This document shows, piece after piece, positions 9,846-17,103 of a stretch of DNA of 17,103 bases. The notes below the pieces were generated by a model. It made no database searches, was not told the DNA's origin, and saw nothing but the letters and a program-made list of their open reading frames with translations. A program made the position numbers and the translations under genes. The first letter of the stretch is position 1. Each line of letters begins with the position of its first letter. Where the stretch lies: positions 1 to 17,103 of the forward strand of contig JABYQS010000613.1 of NCBI GenBank assembly GCA_022592435.1, given 5' to 3'. Source of the DNA: Cerioporus squamosus. Lineage: Eukaryota; Basidiomycota; Agaricomycetes; Polyporales; Polyporaceae.

Positions 9846-10753
9846 GGCGATGGTCTTGAGGCTGGAGGGATGGGTGTCCTGTGTGACCGGTAGACTGTGG
9901 ATGCGCGATTACAGTTCACAAAACAAGGTTTGATGGCAGACAAACTCCGACTCAATCTCCTCAGCCACCCACCAGACGCCGGTTCAGCGCTTGCTGGCGT
10001 GCTTGCGACACTCGGACTCTGCGCTGGCTGTGGGCTAGCAGCTGGCTAGCAGCAACAAGCTTTCTTGCGCTCGCTCGCCATAACAGACACATGAACTTGA
10101 CATGAACCTCGTCTACCCTGGCTGCGCGTCACCGTGCCATCTGCCCCACTCTTCCTTGCATACGACTGGACTTTCCGCGACTTCTGTGATAGCCAAGGCT
10201 GAGAACGCCGCATCGGCTGCGAGCTCAGCCCAGTCCAGGGGGCCTTCCACTGTCCGGTATATCCGTTTCCGCATGACAGTCTCGCTCTAGCACCGTGGAT
10301 GGCCCTAGCAGACGATGACATGCTGTCATTCTGCGAAGGACAGGGGTCTGTAGGATGTCACGGTTCCATTTGTACCTGTGGTGTCCACAGGTTGTCCCCC
10401 TCTTCCATGTTCTTCGTCCTATCCTGTACTTCCACGTTCCGCCCAGCGGCGAATAGACGGTAGAGATAAGACCCTTCAGACACTTGCGGTGTGCCCTGGG
10501 CGTCGCCCTCGACGTTGTAGCATCTGAGCTGCCAGACTTGCGAGCGCGAATCGACAAGTGGACGAAGGAGCGTGAGGGTTGGATCTGGACCGCGTGCCGG
10601 ATGCGATCAGGCAGCATGCTCGTCCACGTCCGCCGCCCGCATAAATACTCTCCCCGCCTCTCCCGACGGCTACCCAGTCGCCTTCCTCCTCCCGCTTTCC
10701 TCGCGACCACCACCACACACCCCTTCAACGCTGTTTCCTTGACTCTGCGCGCC
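9846..10753. promoter_or_regulatory. Shared divergent upstream region of eS8 and UGP1
   Basis: About 900 bases separate the start codons of eS8 (minus) and UGP1 (plus), so both promoters lie here. A short direct repeat (GGCTAGCAGC, twice, around 10033-10052) is visible, but I cannot assign it a role. The small frames in this stretch (for example 10046-10321 minus and 10225-10821 minus) show no family similarity and I do not call them genes. Confidence 0.55.
10640..10647 (+). promoter_or_regulatory. Likely TATA box of UGP1
   Basis: CATAAATA lies in an otherwise GC-rich stretch about 107 bases before the UGP1 ATG and is followed by long C/T-rich runs. A pyrimidine-rich leader between TATA box and start is common in highly expressed fungal genes. 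This implies transcription starting near 10670-10680 and a 5' UTR of about 75-85 bases. Confidence 0.5.
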
Positions 10754-12790
<2,037 letters not shown>

Positions 12791-13326
12791 GGGCGGTCCA
12801 CTCATCCGCAAGATACCCAGAACACAGATGGAAGGCTCTCACGATGGACACTCATTTCTAGCGCAGCTTGACGCTATACGGTCGTTTGCTTTAAAGTTGA
12901 AACTAACTAATCTGCCCCGCAACTGTATCATTTACATAGAGACGTACACGCTTGGCTCACGAACATGAATGGTGTTTTAGATGACGGACGGTGGTCATGG
13001 ATCTGGCGTCACTTGGGTGTGTGCTCGCGCGTGCTTTGCCACGGTATGGAGTCGGAATGAACTTGGGAGTCTGTCGTTATTACGGCGGACGGTCGACTGG
13101 GAGCCAAGGTGAGTGCCTCGCCCGTTGGCAGCTTCTCCCGAGCTTGACCTTGCTCTGGACCAGGGCAGAACGGTGACCGTGTGTTGGTTCCGGGGCCGCT
13201 TGCTACGAAACGTACAAAAGCGTGTCAATAAGATTGCTTTATCTGCTACTGCGACAACTTGCCCGCTTACTACTGACACGCAGACGTTGCGTTTCAGAGG
13301 TTTCGAGCTATTGCTAAACTCCGATT
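12791..13326. other. Intergenic region between UGP1 and epoxide hydrolase copy A
   Basis: About 535 bases holding the UGP1 3' UTR and the promoter of the first epoxide hydrolase. No gene is seen. From about 13195 onward the sequence recurs before the second copy (from about 15186), including a 19-base block (TTGCTACGAAACGTACAAA at 13200-13218 and 15191-15209). The copied unit therefore includes about 130 bases of upstream sequence. Confidence 0.65.
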
Positions 13327-14984
13327 ATGTCTGCTGCTGGACCAGAGAAACCCTTCAAGCTGCACGTCTCCGACGCAGACATCGAGACCCTGCACAAGAA
13401 ACTCGAGCTCACACGCTTCCCGAACGAAGTCGACGACGCCGGCTGGGACTACGGCGTGCCGCTCGCGCACGTCAAGCGACTTGTGGAACGCTGGCAGGAT
13501 GGCTTCGACTGGAGCAAGTCGGAAGAGGAGATCAACAAGCTGCCGCAATTCACGCGCGACATCCCCGTCGAGGGCTTTGGTACTCTCAACATCCACTACG
13601 TGCACCAAACCAGCGCGCAGGAGAATGCGATACCGCTCTTGTTTGTCCATGGATGTAAGTCACCGTGTCTCGACTGTTGTTCTCGCGAGGGTAACTGACA
13701 CCCGACATTGACATGAAACACAGGGCCAGGGCCCTTGCTTGAAGTGAGGAAGATCCTGCCGTTGTTGACTGCTCCGAGCACTCCCGACCAGCCTAGTTTC
13801 CACGTTGTTGCCCTGAGTTTGCCTGGGTTCGGCTTCTCGGAGAACCCGAAACAGAAGGGCCTCGCATGGCGTCAGTACGCCGAAGTAAGCTCGACCTTTG
13901 CTTCGATTGACTGCTAGCAAAGTAGTGACACTGCGGTCAACAGGTTGCGAACGAGCTGATGGTTACTCTCGGATACAACGAATACGGTGAGTGTCAAGGT
14001 GCAGACTCGCTAAACTCTGCTGTCGCTGACTACCTCGCCTCTCAAGTCGTGCAGGGAGGCGATTGGGGGCACTATGTGGGTCATCCCTGCTTGAACTTGT
14101 GTCACTCGTGTTTGACTAGAAAGTGCTTCTAGATCGCGGGATACCTATCCACGTACTACGCTCATACACACGTGAAAGGATGGCTGTCAAACTTCACGAA
14201 GTGCGTCTCTCATCCCTTCGGCTCTACGGTTATGCTGAGGTTCTAACACACTTTCCTTTCAGCGCGATGCCTCCGACCTTCACCAAGTTCCCATGGCTCT
14301 ATCTCACTCATCTGGTTACTCCATACACAACGAAGGAACAGGAAGGCTGGGCGAAGACCCAGAAGTTCAGGTCGCAGGGAGTGGGGTATTACACCGAACA
14401 GGCGACGAAACCACAGACTTTGGGTTACTCGCTCGCAGACTCCCCGATTGGTCTTCTTGCGTGGACCTACGAGAAGCTTGTGACCTGGACCGACTCCTAC
14501 CCATGGGAAGATGATGAAGGTACGCTTGGGAACCTTGTGATGGTTCGCGGGCTGATTGTGGTCAGTTCTCGAATGGGTGTCGATCTACTGGTTTTCGCGT
14601 GCTGGTCCTGCGGCATCCCTCCGTATCTACAAGGAGATGACGCACCACTACACAAAATTGGCGATTGCAGGTGTCGAGTGGACGTCCATTCCGCTTGGGT
14701 TCTCCAATTTTCCGGAGGAGCATGTGAGGGTTCCGGGAAAGTGAGTGGTGTTCATGCTACATGGTTCTGCTGTTCCGCTGTGCATAACAAACTGAACACC
14801 CTGCCGCTGCACTACAAGGTGGCTGCGCACTGTAGGGAATGTGGTGTTCGAGTCGGAACATGAGCACGGAGGACACTTCGCCGCTCACGAGGAGCCGGAG
14901 GAGCTTGTGAAGGATATCAGAGCGTTCTTTGGGAGGGGCGGTCCTGCGTTCGGAGTGGTCCCGGGGAAGAACGGATATGCGTAG
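13195..14984 (+). repeat. Tandem direct duplication, unit A
   Basis: First unit of a direct repeat with a period of about 1990 bases. It covers roughly 130 bases of upstream sequence plus the whole eight-exon epoxide hydrolase gene. The coding parts are about nine-tenths identical to unit B by eye; intron sequences are more diverged but keep the same positions and phases. The next 200 bases (14985-15185) do not resemble the sequence before unit A, so similarity starts sharply near the upstream block. Confidence 0.9.
13327..14984 (+). CDS. Epoxide hydrolase, EHN-type alpha/beta hydrolase (copy A, intact)
   Basis: Predicted to open epoxides to vicinal diols with water, as in the microsomal/juvenile-hormone epoxide hydrolase group; the substrate is unknown. 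Exons: 13327-13654, 13724-13884, 13944-13986, 14047-14075, 14133-14200, 14263-14519, 14566-14740, 14819-14984; total 408 aa. Residues about 8-105 form the EHN domain ([42 protein letters not shown]). The oxyanion motif HGWPG is at 108-112, the sharp turn GGDWGHY carries the likely nucleophile Asp183, Glu347 in FPEE fits the acid, and His373 in HGGHFAA fits the catalytic base. [11 protein letters not shown] is a typical hydrolase strand. Exon 4 is a 29-nt microexon that contains the nucleophile. I see no signal peptide or obvious N-terminal membrane anchor, so it is probably cytosolic. Fungal members of this class often act in detoxification or secondary metabolism, but no biosynthetic cluster is visible here. 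Confidence 0.93.
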
Positions 14985-15316
14985 ACTTCGACTACGGAAT
15001 GTCCAGTGTACAATACTTAGCCCACCTGTGGTGTCTATTCGATCCAGTGAGTAGGTCCGGGGATTCGCGGGCGTCTCAGTGACGTCGTCGTGCTTGACAG
15101 TAGCCGTCGACTGCCCGTTTCAGTTTGTCATCCAGCTGCGTCGCCTGTGGCTTCTTGGTATTGATATTGCTGACTCACCCTCGAAGCCGCTTGCTACGAA
15201 ACGTACAAAGGCGTGCGGTTGACAGCTTCGTCTCCCACCACTTGCCCCGCTCACTGCTGGCACGTAGTCGCGATCCAAGTTCCAAAAGACCGAGCTGTCG
15301 CTACGCACTTCCGACC
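14985..15316. other. Spacer between the two epoxide hydrolase copies
   Basis: The first 200 bases are not shared with the region before copy A. The last 130 bases repeat the upstream sequence of copy A. It should contain the 3' end of copy A and the promoter remnant of copy B. No gene is seen; the open frame running through the ATG of copy B from 15125 is simply unblocked upstream sequence. Confidence 0.6.
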
Positions 15317-16974
15317 ATGTCTGCCGCTGGACCAGAGAAACCTTTCAAGTTGCACGTCTCCGACGCAGACATCGAGACCCTGCACAAGAAACTAGAGCTC
15401 GCACGCTTTCCGGACGAACTCGACGACGCCGGCTGGCAATACGGCGCGCCACTGGCGCACGTCAAGCGACTTGTGGAACACTGGCAGAATGGCTTCGACT
15501 GGCGCAAGTCAGAAGAGGAGATCAACAAGTTGCCGCAGTTCACGCGCGACATCCCCGTCGAGGGTTTCGGTACCCTCAACATCCATTACGTGCACCAAAC
15601 CAGCGCGCAGGAGAATGCGATACCGCTCTTGTTCGTCCATGGTTGTAAGTCACTATGTCTCAAGCGTCCTCAGGGCTGCGAGAGTAATTGACAGCTGACA
15701 TTGACATTCAACACAGGGCCAGGGCACTTCCTCGAAGTGAGGAAGATCCTACCGTTGTGACGGCTCCGAGCTCTCCCGATCAACCTAGCTTCCACGTCGT
15801 TGCCCTGAGTTTGCCTGGGTTCGGTTTCTCGGAGAACCCGAAGCAGAAGGGCTTCGCATGGCGTCAGTATGCCGAAGTAAGCTCGACGGTTGCTTCGATT
15901 GGCTGCTAGCCAAGTAGTGACACTGCGGTCGACAGGTCGCAAACAAGCTGATGATTAGTCTCGGATATAATGAATATGGTGAGTGGCAAGGTGTAAACTC
16001 ACAGTTGGTGCTGAGTTCCCGCTGACGGCTTCTCCTTTCAAGTGGTGCAAGGAGGCGATTGGGGACACTATGTAGGTCATCCCCGCAACACCTTGTGTTG
16101 ATCGTGTGTGACTTTGGCTCTAGATCGCGGGATACCTATCCACGTACTACGCTCATACACACGTGAAAGGATGGCTGTCAAACTATACGAAGTGCGTCTC
16201 CCATCCCTTCGGCTCTACGATTATGAGCTTCTGATACTTGGTCCTATAGTGCCATGCCTCCTACCTTCACCAAGTTCCCATGGCTCTATCTCACTCACCT
16301 GATCACTCCGTACACGAGGAAGGAAAAGGATGGCTGGGCGAACACTCAGAAGTCCAGGTCGCAGGGATCTGGGTATTCTACCGAACAGGCAACGAAACCA
16401 CAGACATTGGGTTACTCGCTCGCAGATTCCCCGGTCGGCCTTCTTGCGTGGATCTACGAGAAGCTTGTCATCTGGACCGACTCCTACCCGTGGGAAGACG
16501 ATGAAGGTACGCCACTTGGGTAACTTGATGATGGTTCGCCTGCTAATTGTAAAATCCAGTTCTCGAATGGGTGTCGATCTACTGGTTCTCCCGTGCTGGT
16601 CCTGCGGCATCCCTCCGCATCTATAAGGAGATGACGCACCACTACACGAAACTGGCGGTCGCAGGTGTCGAGTGGACGTCTATTCCGCTTGGATTCTCCA
16701 AATTTCCGAAGGAGCTTACGAAGGTTCCGGCAAGTGAGTGACATTCTCACTACATGATTTTGCGGTTCTATTGTGCATAACAAACTGAACACCCTGCCGC
16801 ACTACGAGGTGGCTGCGCACTTTGGGCAATGTCGTGTTCGAGTCGGAGCATGAGCACGGAGGTCACTTCGCCGCTCACGAGGAACCGGAGGAGCTTGTGA
16901 AGGATATCAGAGCATTCTTTGGGAGAGGTGGGCCTGCGTTCGGAGTGGTTCCGAAGAAGAATGGATATGCATAG
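15186..16974 (+). repeat. Tandem direct duplication, unit B
   Basis: Second unit of the 1990-base direct repeat, containing the upstream block from about 15186 and all eight exon equivalents. Six of the eight exons match copy A in length; exon 2 (160 versus 161) and exon 7 (174 versus 175) are each one base short. Its presence in direct order right after unit A points to local unequal crossing-over or replication slippage rather than transposition. Confidence 0.9.
15317..16974 (+). pseudogene. Epoxide hydrolase copy B, frameshifted duplicate
   Basis: Same gene as the upstream copy, with exon equivalents 15317-15644, 15717-15876, 15936-15978, 16043-16071, 16124-16191, 16250-16506, 16560-16733, 16809-16974. 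Exon 2 lacks one base: copy A reads CCGTTGTTGAC where copy B reads CCGTTGTGAC, which makes an in-frame TGA at 15758-15760. Exon 7 lacks another base just before its donor (CCGGCAA against CCGGGAAA). The two losses are both minus one and do not compensate. All GT-AG sites, the nucleophile motif, the FPKE acid and the HGGHFAA histidine are still encoded, so decay is recent. As it stands only 123 residues would be made, the EHN domain plus HGWPG. A sequencing or assembly error is the main alternative, though two independent sites make that less likely. Confidence 0.85.
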
Positions 16975-17033
16975 GTAAGTACTTGGGTTCATGCGTCTTC
17001 TGAATCTGCATGCTTTTGTAACCACGGTGTCAG
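16975..17033 (+). other. Possible 3' UTR intron of epoxide hydrolase copy B
   Basis: Directly after the terminal TAG (16972-16974) the sequence reads GTAAGT, a perfect donor, and GTGTCAG ends at 17033, a good acceptor 59 bases later, which is typical of introns in this window. Copy A has no such donor after its stop. This may mark where the duplicated unit joins different downstream sequence, or a former coding join. Only the splice consensus supports it. Confidence 0.4.
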
Positions 17034-17103
17034 TAGTTCCCGGGAACATTGACGAGTCATCCCAAGACATCTGCACTGTTTTGTTGATCATGTCGTCAGC
17101 AAC
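17034..17103. other. Window end, no feature seen
   Basis: Seventy bases after the candidate 3' UTR intron. I see no start of a further gene. A minus-strand frame crosses it (16768-17091) but overlaps the pseudogene's exon 8 and shows no family similarity. Confidence 0.5.

Noticed and set aside
13327..16974. Epoxide hydrolase pair as part of a secondary-metabolite cluster or defence system
   Set aside because: The neighbours inside the window are housekeeping genes. No polyketide synthase, terpene cyclase, P450, transporter or regulator is present.

Overview
The window looks like nuclear DNA from an Agaricomycete-type basidiomycete fungus, possibly a polypore. This rests on GC-rich coding sequence, dense short GT-AG introns (about 50-130 nt) in every gene, compact intergenic gaps, and protein sequences that resemble fungal orthologues. 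I cannot name the species from the sequence alone. There is no tRNA, rRNA, CRISPR array, prophage or complete transposon. I rebuilt all gene models by hand from splice sites and protein-family conservation. Every intact model keeps phase across all junctions and ends at a stop.

Layout. 1-1103: no gene recognised, but a roughly 90 percent identical inverted repeat (282-397 and 827-941) lies upstream of the first gene. 1104-3202 (+): CCT6, the zeta subunit of the cytosolic chaperonin TRiC/CCT, 9 exons, 552 aa. 3203-3667: gap between convergent genes. 8103-3668 (-): a SET-domain histone H4 lysine-20 methyltransferase of the Set9/Suv4-20 family, 8 exons, 1289 aa, with a very long disordered basidiomycete-style tail. 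9845-8777 (-): ribosomal protein eS8 (RPS8), 6 exons, starting with a 4-nt coding exon. 9846-10753: shared upstream region of the divergent eS8 and UGP1 genes. 10754-12790 (+): UTP-glucose-1-phosphate uridylyltransferase (UGP1), 9 exons, 505 aa. 13327-14984 (+): an EHN-type alpha/beta-hydrolase epoxide hydrolase, 8 exons, 408 aa. 15317-16974 (+): a tandem duplicate of that gene with the same eight exons, broken by two 1-nt deletions.

Most of the window is housekeeping: protein folding, translation, UDP-glucose supply for cell wall and glycogen, and chromatin marking. These genes are neighbours, with no sign that they form one pathway. The accessory part is the epoxide hydrolase pair, a recent duplication of about 1.99 kb with early decay of the downstream copy. 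I found no convincing new multi-gene system. The points most worth checking are the decaying hydrolase duplicate, the inverted repeat before CCT6, and the Set9 tail (a Cys4 module with an AT-hook-like core, an in-frame stop-free intron at that module, and a duplicated tail motif).
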